Shown here: positions 8,801 to 16,941 of the stretch, one piece after another
Position numbering within the stretch: the first letter of the stretch is position 1
Layout: every line of letters starts with the position of its first letter
DNA from: Oehlia diaphana
Lineage: Eukaryota > Glomeromycota > Glomeromycetes > Glomerales > Glomeraceae
NCBI GenBank assembly: GCA_003833135.1
Contig: QZLH01001901.1
Location: 1-20,344 of the forward strand
DNA length: 20,344 nucleotides
Direction of reading: 5' to 3'
Notes under the pieces: model-generated
The model's input: only the letters and a program-made list of their open reading frames with translations
Told to the model about the DNA's origin: nothing
Databases searched by the model: none
Translations under genes and position numbers: made by a program

Positions 8801-10912
8801 CTCATATAATAGTTGAATGGATACCATACAATCAATTTACTGATATTAAAGAAATTGAGAAAGTTGATAATAATGCTGCTATAACATATTTAGCAATATG
8901 GAAAAATGGTCCACTATATTATAGATATGATAAAAAGGAATGGATAAGGAGTCCTAATAAAAAAGTTACATTAAATTGCTTAGAATTTGATATTGAGGAA
9001 TATTTCAATAAGGTATATTAATTATTTATAAATTTAATAACTTAAATATTCAAGAAAATAACTATCTTATTTATATTTATTAGGCTAACAAATATAATAG
9101 TATATATGGAATATCTCAATATCCAAATACAAATGATTATATTCTAGTTTTTCAAAATAGGAATTGTAAAAGATGTGGTAAACCATATATTTATTTAAAA
9201 AAATGGTGTAAATTATGTGAAATAAATCATGTACAAAATAAATTTGCAAATTGGAGTGGAAATGAAAAAGTTGATTATTTCATTCAAAAAAAGCAAATGA
9301 ATATAAATGATTTCAAAGATATAGTAGTTGAATGGATACCATATAATCAGTTTATTGATATTAAAGAAATTGGAAAAGTTGATGATAATGTTACTATTAT
9401 TTATTCAGCAATATGGAAGAATGGTCCATTATATTATGAAGAACATAGAAAGGAATGGATAAGGAATTCTTATAAAAAAGCTGTATTAAAATGCTTAACA
9501 TTAGATGTAAATGAATTTTTTATTGAGGTATGAAAATTATTTGAGTCAATTAAGTATTTTACTTTAAACAATAATTTGATTTACATTTAACAGGTTAATA
9601 ATTATAATGATATATGTGGAATATCTCAAAACCCAAATACAAATGATTATATTTTAGTTTTTCAAAATGATCGGCGTTGTAATAGATGTTGCAAACTGTA
9701 TAGTAATTTAGAAAATAAATTTTGTAAATCGTGTCAAATAAATTATATACAAAATAATTTGACAAATTGGAGTGGAAATCAAAAGATTGATGATTTTATT
9801 AGAGAAATGCATTTGAAAATTGATAGTTATGATAATATAATATTTGAATGGATACCATACAATCAGTTTGATTATATTGAAGAAGTAGGTAAAGGTGGTT
9901 TTGCTACAATATATTCAGCAATATGGAAGGATGGTCCATTAAAATGCAATTATGATAAAAAAATATGCAAAAGAAATAATTATAAAGAAGTTGCATTAAA
10001 ATATATAGATAACTCACATAATATTACTGATGAATTTTTAAATGAGGTATGAAATTTCTTAATAAAATTGAAATAATTATTAATATATTAACTTTATTTA
10101 CACTTAAATAGATTAAAGCATATTCAATTACAGGTTTTGAACTTAATAAGGTTCTTAAAGTTTATGGAATATCTCAAAACCCAAACACAAAAAATCATAT
10201 TATAGTTCTTCAATATGTAAAATGTGGAAGTTTTAATAATTGGATGCACTATTTCTATAAAAATTTTGATTGTTGTGTTAAATATTTTTTATTGAACAAT
10301 ATCATTGAAGGTCTTAAAGAAATTCATCAGAAGCGGATGGTTCATCGTGATTTTCATATAGGGAATATATTAATTAACAATAATGATACTTGGAATAATA
10401 TTCCTATGAACATATGTATTTCAGACATGGGATTATGTGGAGAAGTTAGTAATAAAGATGAAACAAAAATTTATGGAGTTATGCCTTATGTAGCTCCTGA
10501 AGTATTAAGAGGCAAGCCTTATACTCAAGCAGCAGATATATATAGTTTTGGTATGGTTATGTATTTTATAATAACTGGAAGACAACCTTTTGGAAATCGT
10601 GCACATGATAGTTTATTAGCGTTAGATATATGTAATGGAATTAGACCTGAAGTACCTGAAATACCTGAATTAAAATCAAATCAGTATATTGATCTAATGA
10701 AAAAGTGTTGGGATTCAAATCCAGATAATAGACCAAATGTTAAATCAATTAGATTAAGTAGGTTTGTTAATCATATTAAAGTAGCAGAAAAATATCTATT
10801 TAGAGAATATAAGGAAAGCAGCCAATTAACTATTACTCATCCACAAGCTATTTATACATCCCGGTTACTTAATCCCTATACAGAAGGTCTTGCAATTGAT
10901 TTAACAGAGTAA
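5488..10912 (+). CDS. Zinc-ribbon protein kinase with nine tandem N-lobe exons and one C-lobe (ten exons, 1600 aa)
   Basis: Exons: 5488-5898, 5968-6426, 6492-6980, 7049-7480, 7559-8035, 8109-8549, 8617-9012, 9084-9527, 9594-10046, 10112-10912. All junctions are phase 0 and no exon contains a stop, so the spliced frame is 1600 codons. Introns are 65-78 bp, with GTATGA-type donors and TAG/CAG acceptors. Exons 1-9 each encode a CxxC-x(10-11)-CxxC ribbon (lost in two), a NWTSGNE-like linker, EWIPYNQF, a beta1-beta3 segment and the start of helix C. Exons 2-9 also begin with the hinge peptide YGISQNPDT. Exon 10 supplies hinge, VHRDF...N catalytic loop, SDMG (DFG variant), VAPEVLRG and the C-lobe, as in tyrosine-kinase-like Ser/Thr kinases of Rhizophagus. 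Only exon 9 has a glycine loop (GKGGFATIY). The likely product is one active kinase behind eight degenerate N-lobes. It could instead be expressed as several transcripts. An alternative end at 11017 is listed separately. Confidence 0.75.
5968..6426 (+). repeat. Kinase array unit 2
   Basis: It opens with HGISQNPDT, then an intact ribbon (YCEKC, WCGPC) and NWASGNE. EWIPFNQF is the only variant of this motif among the nine units. The loop reads EIEKVDDNTTIYSA with no glycines. The VALK lysine is present (VALKCF). The terminal helix-C residue is Lys (LLSK) where the family has Glu. Confidence 0.75.
6492..6980 (+). repeat. Kinase array unit 3 (longest unit)
   Basis: The leader before FYGISQNPDT is longer than in most units (AEKYNKLSYDRYCRLNRLHE). 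The ribbon is intact (YCDKC, WCKPC), with an extra Cys in between. The loop is GKIDDNTATIYLA and the lysine is present (VILKCF). The terminal residue is Met. The following donor is GTATGG rather than GTATGA, and the first in-frame stop after it comes ten codons into the intron. Because of the long leader, part of this exon has no in-frame ATG; splicing explains the open frame. Confidence 0.75.
7049..7480 (+). repeat. Kinase array unit 4, zinc ribbon lost
   Basis: It begins with CYGISQNPNT. The ribbon region is reduced to NKIFEHKLCQNY, with one Cys left of four. EWIPYNQF is intact. The loop is EIEKNDLLTIHSA, and the beta3 region reads VTLITL, so the ATP-anchoring lysine is gone. It ends FLNK. 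This is the most degenerate N-lobe of the array, yet it has no stop codon. Confidence 0.75.
7559..8035 (+). repeat. Kinase array unit 5
   Basis: It has a unique leader (VKGILMVNSSNVYDSF) before ICGISQNPDT, an intact ribbon (YCEKC, WCKPC), a shortened linker (NWSGNKK, missing the Thr-Ser pair), EWIPYNQF, the loop KMGKVDDNTAVYSA, and the lysine retained in VVLKCL. It ends FFSK. The preceding intron is the longest of the set (78 bp) and ends in AACAG rather than AATAG. Confidence 0.75.
8109..8549 (+). repeat. Kinase array unit 6
   Basis: It has IYGISQNPDT, an intact ribbon (YCEKC, WCKPC), an NCTSGNE linker with Trp changed to Cys, EWIPYNQF, the loop EIGKVDNNTAVHSA, and VVLNYL in place of VALK, so the lysine is replaced by Asn. 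It ends SFNK. It is similar to units 5 and 8, with KNGPL after the loop, suggesting these arose from one another. Confidence 0.75.
8617..9012 (+). repeat. Kinase array unit 7, zinc ribbon lost, no internal ATG
   Basis: The exon is open throughout but contains no usable start codon, so a simple start-to-stop scan misses it. It has IYGISQNPDT. The ribbon is deleted down to NIKKCIPW. It has EWIPYNQF, the loop EIEKVDNNAAITYLA, and VTLNCL with the lysine changed to Asn. It ends YFNK. At 132 codons it is the shortest unit. Confidence 0.75.
9084..9527 (+). repeat. Kinase array unit 8
   Basis: It begins IYGISQYPNT. The ribbon is intact with one residue fewer between the Cys pairs (NCKRC, WCKLC). It has EWIPYNQF, the loop EIGKVDDNVTIIYSA, and the lysine present in AVLKCL. 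It ends FFIE, keeping the helix-C Glu that most other units have changed to Lys. Confidence 0.75.
9594..10046 (+). repeat. Kinase array unit 9, the only intact N-lobe
   Basis: It has CGISQNPNT, a divergent but complete ribbon (RCNRCC, FCKSC) and EWIPYNQF. A true glycine-rich loop is present (GKGGFATIYSAIWKDG), as are the VALK lysine (EVALKYI) and the helix-C Glu (EFLNE). It sits directly before the C-lobe exon. Units 9 and 10 together give every element an active kinase needs, so this unit is probably the ancestral N-lobe exon or is held under catalytic selection. Confidence 0.8.
10112..10912 (+). CDS. Kinase C-lobe exon (exon 10 of the array gene)
   Basis: It continues helix C (IKAYSITGFELNKVLKVYGIS), then the hinge (IIVLQYVKCGSF), NIIEGLKEIH, catalytic loop VHRDFHIGNIL (Asp and Asn present), metal-binding SDMGLCG, activation-segment end VAPEVLRGKPY, DIYSFGMVMYF, CWDSNPDNRP, and the family's tail HPQAIYTSRLLNPYTEGL. 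It ends in TAA at 10910-10912. All lobe landmarks are in order and undamaged, in contrast to the upstream units. AATAAA-like signals follow (for example 11202). Substrates are unknown. Confidence 0.85.
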   Translation: MKAYSITGFELNKVLKVYGISQNPNTKNHIIVLQYVKCGSFNNWMHYFYKNFDCCVKYFLLNNIIEGLKEIHQKRMVHRDFHIGNILINNNDTWNNIPMNICISDMGLCGEVSNKDETKIYGVMPYVAPEVLRGKPYTQAADIYSFGMVMYFIITGRQPFGNRAHDSLLALDICNGIRPEVPEIPELKSNQYIDLMKKCWDSNPDNRPNVKSIRLSRFVNHIKVAEKYLFREYKESSQLTITHPQAIYTSRLLNPYTEGLAIDLTE

Positions 10913-11017
10913 GTCATATTCACTTAAATCTTCTTATTTTCAACTTTTTATTAATAAGAAACATTAAAATTTTAAAATATCAATAGATTAGATGATGAAA
11001 AAAATGATCGGAATTAA
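10909..11017 (+). other. Possible alternative 3' intron (10909-10986) and last exon of the kinase gene
   Basis: A full-consensus donor GTAAGT overlaps the stop codon at 10909-10914. An acceptor TCAATAG ends at 10986, giving a 78-bp intron of normal size for this gene. If it is used, the reading frame continues as TELDDEKNDRN and ends at TAA 11015-11017, so the stop at 10910-10912 would be intronic. Both ends are plausible, and cDNA would decide. Confidence 0.4.
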
Positions 11018-13016
11018 TTTTACTACAAAAATTTCCAACTTATTTTACTTTTTTCTGCTTATTATAAAAATGTATTTTAATTATTTTTATAAATATTTTT
11101 TATAAAATGTTAAATATGAATTTCATTATATTTTGTTCAACACTGATATAGAGTATGTTTAAAACTTTTTTTACATAAATAAAATCAGTTTGTAATTGAG
11201 CAATAAAATTAGCACAATTTTTGAAATGAGTCTTTTTATTGTTATGTATCTTCAATTATTCCACTTTCTATGGCTTATTATCCTAATAATTGTCAATTAT
11301 AAATAAAATTTTTTATATTTATTTTCTAATCTTGAGAAAAGAAACAAACTAATAACTTATATATTTATATAGTTCATATCATCATGACAGATTTATGAAA
11401 TATCCAAAATTTGTCTGTTAACTGTCTGTTACTTTGATTGATTTAATCAATTCAATTGATCAAGCACGTGAAACTAATTAAACACTACAGTATTTTTTTA
11501 TGACTAATTCGTTAAACTCATAGATAAATAAAATATTCTTTCTATTAATTGACAATTTACATAAGTGCATAAATTGAAGGAAATAAGTAAAGAATTTCGA
11601 ATTACACCATGAATCACACTATTATAAGGGATACTTAAATCTTTTATTGTTCCAAAAAGAACATAAATTATTGCCAGTTTTATCATTGGCTATTATTTTA
11701 TTGGTATGAATATAAACAGTCTGAAGATTGAATTATTAATTATTATGTAGTATTATTGTATTAATATGTCAAATTTGACGCACCATCCTGGCCAAGTCTT
11801 TAAAAAAACTCATTTTTACCTGATCACCAATGTGAGGTGATATATTTATGTTGTAAAGTGGGTTATAATAAATTCATTAAACTCATTTATTGCAATTGAT
11901 CCTATTAATTGTAGGTAAATTATACTTTAAACTATAAAAATTACTTTAAAAGTTACGAATAAAGCTTCTACTGTAATTATTATATAATATAATTCGATTA
12001 TACTATAAGTATAACAAAACTTCCTTTTTAAGCCTAATTACTTAATATTGCAAGTCAATTTCATAATTTCATTTTCAATTTCTAAATAGTAATATCAATG
12101 TTGTTAATCGAAAATATTTACAAAAATAATTTATTTACAATGAAATCTTAAAGATCATTATCATTAAAAGACTTAATTTGTCGTTAAGTTTGAACACTCT
12201 TAACACAATTATATTTACAATCTGTTAATAATAGATTAAAAACGGAATATTAACAAGAAAATATGGGATTAGTACGCAACTTGAATGATGACAAAAATCC
12301 AAAATTTAGTTTCTTTTTTCATTCTAATAATATTTTATATTCATCAAGAAATGCTCGATGTACAATATAATAATTATATAGTAAATAGATGTACTATTCA
12401 CTTACTATAAAGAAAAATCAAAAAATAATTAGTGGGTTTGATTTAAATAGAATTTTTTCATGAAATTTATGGCTTTAAATTACAAAAATATATATTTTAT
12501 ATATATTTTAACATTTAGAAATCCAGTTAAAGGAACTATTACTAATCTTCATTAATAATGATTAATTATAACAAAGTATTTTGCTGACATACTATATATA
12601 TGGTTGTTAGCAGGATAGACATCAAAAACAACATATAATTATAAAAAACTGAGTTTAATAAAATGTGATTAAAATAATGTTTGAAATCTATTAACGTTAA
12701 TATATTAGTTAATTAAACTCGATTTATGTAATTCTTATAGAAAATACAGTATCATTATCATGGTAAATCAGGAAGTGCACCAATGATTACCTGTTACGTT
12801 CTTTCCGGTACATTATCGAAAAACCTTTTACTGATTAAAATTTATAAATTGTCATAATGTAACATTTCTTAAAAAGGTTAACTAGACTATAAATGATGAA
12901 TGCTGAAAATATAAGTTATTAGTTACGGTCATACAAACGTAGTATTTTATTGGATAGAATTATTATTATGACGATGAAATATTTTTTATATTTTTAAACC
13001 CTTTTTACACCAATAA
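11018..13016. other. AT-rich stretch without recognisable genes
   Basis: It probably holds the 3' untranslated region of the kinase gene and the upstream region of the F-box pseudogene. The longest minus-strand frame (11504-11686, 60 codons) shows no domain and no coding-like composition. A slightly less AT-rich patch near 11775-11840 (ACCATCCTGGCCAAGTC) could be an old transposon fragment. I see no terminal repeats or RNA gene. Confidence 0.55.
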
Positions 13017-13039
13017 TTTTTTTTTTTTTAAAAAAAAAA
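13017..13039 (+). promoter_or_regulatory. T13A10 tract abutting the F-box start codon
   Basis: Thirteen T (13017-13029) followed at once by ten A (13030-13039); the last A is the first base of the ATG. The same T/A junction design lies just upstream of the kinase and Sel1 starts. Poly(dA:dT) tracts are known to exclude nucleosomes in fungi; a promoter role here is inferred from position. Confidence 0.35.
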
Positions 13040-14471
13040 TGGCTTTTCAACTTCCAATTGAATGCTTGAATGACATTCTTGAGCATTTAGAGGGAGATAA
13101 ACTCTCTTTACATTCATGTTTGCTAGTTAATCGTCTTTGGTGTAAAATAGCTGTTAGAATCTTGTGGAGAAATATTTTGAATTATAAAAATCCCTATCGT
13201 TAATTCGTTATCAACCAGGTTCATTAAAAATAAAATACTCAATTCTTAGTACATTATTTGCTAATCTTCCCAATGAATCAAAAACTCTTTTATATAAAAA
13301 TGAAATTTTCATTTCAACACCTACTCTAAATTCTTTATTGTTTAATTATATATGCAGAATTTTGCAAAGTCTTTTCAATTAATAAAATTATTTCAATAAT
13401 TGAAGATGTCTTATCATATGATAAATGATTTAGTTACGAACGAAATTATTAAAATGTTTATAAACGAAATTTCTTCTTTGAAAAAAATTTATTTATTACT
13501 ATGATTATTATTCCCACAGTAATATTTCTATCCCTTATGTTCCTGGAGCGAGAGATCTTTCAGAATTATGTTGTAGTTCAAATCTTCCTTCAAGCTTTCT
13601 CTTTCAAACATGTCATAATTTACAATCAATGTCTATATCATTTGATGTAAAAAATGTTTCAAATGGGTTAAATGAATTAATTTCTTCACTAAATAATATA
13701 AAAAGTTTAACTTTATCATCAAATCATTATGGGATTAGTTGGGCAATTATTATACCTGCTGTAATAAAACACTCTAAAACTATAACGAAATTACAACTTT
13801 ATGGTGATGATACATTTGTCAGTTTATTCACAAATTTACAAAAATGTTTATTTTCATTCGTTAATGGAGCAAATTTAGAAGATTTTAAAAAGTTACAAAA
13901 TGCTAATTCCCAAGTTAGAAATTTTAAAAATTCCTCATCAATATATTAAGCCTGATTATATAACTAAATTTTTAGAAAATAATGGAAAGAACCTAAAATA
14001 TTTTATATGCCTGAAATGAATAAGGCTTTAAGTTTTAACTATTGCTAAATTTTGTCCAAATATTAGAAATCTTTTTTATACTATTTAATAATGATGAAAT
14101 AGAAATTTAAAAATTATATTTATCATCAATTGCAAATATTTAGAAAGTATTAAAATTTGGTTTGGAAATAGAAATTTGTGTTTAAAGTATTGAATACTGT
14201 TGTAAATTATTTACCAAGTAATTTTCATAAACTAAAAATACATAGTGATTTAAACTCTGATGTTACTCCAAAAGATTGGGAATCATTTTTTATAGGCTGG
14301 AAAAACAGAACACCAATGAAATTACTTTCTTTAATATTTATTAGTATTTTTGAAAACGATGAAAACTTGAAAATTTTTGAAAAATGTAAAAATCTAGGTA
14401 TTATTAAATTTTGGTATAAAGATATTGATGAAGAATCAGACTACATCGACTACGTACTATCATATAATTAA
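13039..14471 (+). pseudogene. F-box protein pseudogene with many single-base frameshifts
   Basis: It opens with ATG at 13039 and a clear F-box (LPIECLNDILEHL, LLVNRLWCKIAVRILW) that runs into TAA at 13201. Family-like sequence then continues through shifting frames: 13200-13382 (LFANLPNESKTLLY), 13360-13428, 13418-13504, 13500-13949 (VPGARDLSEL, AVIKHSKTITKLQLYG), 13915-14019 (KFLENNGKNL), 14001-14048, 14038-14088 (IAKFCPNIRNLF), 14084-14110, a short patch to about 14170, and a last open block to 14471 (VTPKDWESFFIGWKNRTP). That is about ten shifts in 1.43 kb. The implied full product of about 475 residues matches the usual length of Rhizophagus F-box/LRR-like proteins. Introns cannot explain the shifts: the family segments abut or overlap by a few bases. 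Confidence 0.8.
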
Positions 14472-14491
14472 CTTTTATTTATATTAAAAAA

Positions 14492-14680
14492 CTGGAGAAT
14501 TCTAAAAAAAGAAAAAGAAAAGGAAAAGAAAAAGGTGTTTCGAAGGAGAAAAGAGGGAATGGAATTTGAAAAGAAAGAAAGAATCATTTGTAAAGATCGG
14601 TTCAAAAAAAAAATTCCTATTAGAATTTCATTAACCGGAATTGGATTAGATATACAACATGACATGCCGATCAAGCTATA
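14492..14680 (+). other. Purine-rich tract with a basic, coding-like reading
   Basis: The plus strand is almost all A and G at 14504-14535 and again around 14543-14580. One frame reads LENS followed by a run of Lys and Arg. After a shift, another frame reads FVKIGSKKKIPIRISLTGIG and on to a stop at about 14680. It could be a remnant of a basic protein or simply the low-complexity 3' flank of the F-box pseudogene. Confidence 0.2.
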
Positions 14681-15681
14681 AAGAATACAGATCAGTAATA
14701 CAAAAATTAATTTATATTTTATACAGGCTAATCTAAACGTTAAACCATTTTTTATAGATAGTTTAAATAGTTTAATATACTGTACTTCAAATAATAAAGC
14801 GATAATATCATTTGAGACACAATAATTTCGTTTGTCATATATAAGAAATCGATATAATGAACTATGAAGATTTTTAATTGGAAGGAACGTACTATTCATA
14901 TTTTATATACGATTAAAATATTATTGAAATAGTTTCATAGTTCTATAATAATGTAGTATTTTTAATACTCATATTTTTGAACACCTTTGAAACCTTTCTC
15001 TTATGAAAAGTTTTAATGAAGTTTTATTTTTAAAATAAGTAATCACTTATAAAAATACAAACAAATGCAAGTAAATAAATACTAATTTTTTATATTCGTT
15101 TCATCGTATCAATTCAACTTCAACTCATAAAGAAATTAATTTAATAAAGCGTAAAACTAATCAAGATCAGTAATAATCAATTAATAAAATAACTGAAACA
15201 AATTAAAATATATTACTTACAAGCTGAAACTATGAATAAGAAAATATCTTATGAAATTATTGGTGGTGAACCCAAAAAAAGTGTTGGCTTACAATAATAA
15301 ATAAAACAATCCAATTAAATACAAATCGAACGAAAAGAAAATTTAAGTAGATAATAGTCTAACATGTTAATAAAAGTTAGCTGACTTAAACTATGCGTAC
15401 TAATTCTGAAGCAAACATGAATTGTGTAACAAAACTAATATAAAGACTTGATAGACCTTCGAGAATTTTGTACAAGCTTAATGGCTCAATACTCTAAAAA
15501 ATATTGAAATCTTTTGATTTCAATTATCTTTCTGATTAATCTTGTAATTTTCACAAGATAATTTTTTTTTTTTTTTTTTTTGAACTCTATGAATTTTAAA
15601 GATACAATTTTAAGTAATAAAATAAATGCAAATTACGAATTAAGTTTTGGCCATTTGTGTGGTCCATAATTTGGCAGATAC

Positions 15682-15705
15682 ATTATTATAATTCCTTATA
15701 ATAAT
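15682..15705. repeat. Perfect 10-bp AT hairpin
   Basis: ATTATTATAA and TTATAATAAT are exact reverse complements separated by TTCC. With only A and T in the stem this can occur by chance in such DNA. No neighbouring transcript was found that would make it a terminator. Confidence 0.3.
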
Positions 15706-16731
15706 ATGCCTAATATTGTTAAATTTTAAAGTAAAAAGGATATTCTTGGTAGATACAATTTTCAAAATGGTGTCTTTTTAATACTTGATATAAATTAGAA
15801 TATTTTTTTTTTTTTTGAACCGATAATTTATAACTCCTATTGTAAAGCGAATAAGTAAATTTTTGACAGTGTACTTTAAACGCTACAAAAATTTTATTGA
15901 CCAAAAATATTCAAAATATATTATTTTTCATCATAACGATAATGTATACGAATTGATGGATTTTATTAAATTTAAATTCTTTAATAAACACTACAATGAT
16001 ATTAATTTAGTTTTTGAAAATATCAAACTTAATAAGTGTAACGTTTAAATTTGAAATTTTTTGGTAATCAGTATTGCTTAATTGGTACCTTGAAAACTAG
16101 TCTCAAATCAATCCATTTTATATATTACATTCTGTATTATTATTAAAATTTTCATAGTCAATGATCAGGATGAAATTCTTTCATTAGTTTTGTTAAACCT
16201 TTTTTTTCTTTTATGCCCTGGATCAGTGTTTTTTGTCGTGTGGTTGAAATTGAAAAAATTAAATAAATTTAAGCAAGATACAACAAATGTTTCAGCATTC
16301 TTTTCTTTATTCAATTTGATCTGTAAAGTTAAACAGACATTCAAAGTTTTACATATTTTATCTTTCGTTTATTTACAAATCAAAACATAAAACACATTAA
16401 ACTTAAATACTTTATTAATATAATTTTCGAAATTTTATTTGATAAACCGGTAGAATAATTTCAATTGTTCAATCAAGATTTTTGTCAATCTATTCTTATT
16501 ATACTTGAAATATTCGAATTATTTCTCATTTCCTAATATCTTGATGAGGCGTCAGGATTATTTGACAAGTTACATTTTTTGTTATCTCTCGGTAAATATC
16601 CTAGATAATATTTAGTGAAAAATATTTTCATCTGGTTCTTAATTTTCTGTAATACTGTAATAATAATAAACATACCACTCCCTAAATGGTATATTAGAAT
16701 ATTTGAGGGATTTCTCAGTTAAAAGGGATAC

Positions 16732-16754
16732 TATATAAAAGGGGATATCACGTG
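16732..16754 (+). promoter_or_regulatory. Orphan TATA box with CACGTG element
   Basis: TATATAAAAGGGG (16732-16744) is a textbook TATA box and is followed five bases later by the CACGTG palindrome (16749-16754). No protein-coding frame of note follows on the plus strand before the candidate minus-strand gene ends at 16942. It could drive a non-coding RNA or be left over from a lost gene. Confidence 0.3.
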
Positions 16755-16941
16755 CTCCTTAGGTGTTACTCAAAAACCTATTTAATATATCAAAAATAAT
16801 TCTATTCATCATATAAGGAAATAAAACATTTCTTAAGCGTTGTTTAATAAATTTAATTGATTGATTAAATATTAAAAAAATATTATAAATCATGCTAAAC
16901 TTAAATTGCGTTAGCAATTTCTAATTTCCATAAGAATGTTT

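Larger units (their letters stand above)
14472..16941. other. Stretch without a confident gene
   Basis: Contents seen: a purine-rich tract at 14504-14535 and around it, a T20 run (15562-15581), a T14 run (15803-15816), a perfect 10-bp hairpin (15682-15705), and a TATA/CACGTG site near 16732-16754. A minus-strand frame of 143 codons (14468-14899) owes its SFSFSF end to the purine tract on the other strand; it has one hydrophobic segment and no family likeness. Short frames at 15863-16048 and 16190-16390 start at TTG and look like chance. Confidence 0.5.

Noticed and set aside
5488..9533. Treating each kinase unit as a separate small gene ending at GTATGA
   Set aside because: Every apparent stop falls inside a consensus intron, and removing the introns gives one continuous phase-0 frame. 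Separate genes would lack starts (unit 7 has no ATG).
11504..11686. Minus-strand frame of 60 codons
   Set aside because: No domain, no splice context, composition like the surrounding intergenic DNA.
14468..14899. Minus-strand frame of 143 codons with one hydrophobic segment
   Set aside because: Its C-terminal third is the complement of a purine-rich tract (Ser/Phe alternation), the ATG lies in non-coding-like DNA, and no family is recognisable. Long for chance, so RNA evidence could reopen it.
15719..16048. Short frames on both strands (61 codons each) at 15719-15904 and 15863-16048
   Set aside because: The minus-strand frame includes the T14 run as poly-Lys, the plus-strand one starts at TTG, and neither has recognisable features.
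16190..16390. Plus-strand frame of 66 codons, hydrophobic start
   Set aside because: It starts at TTG, has T-rich composition giving Phe/Leu, and no family resemblance.
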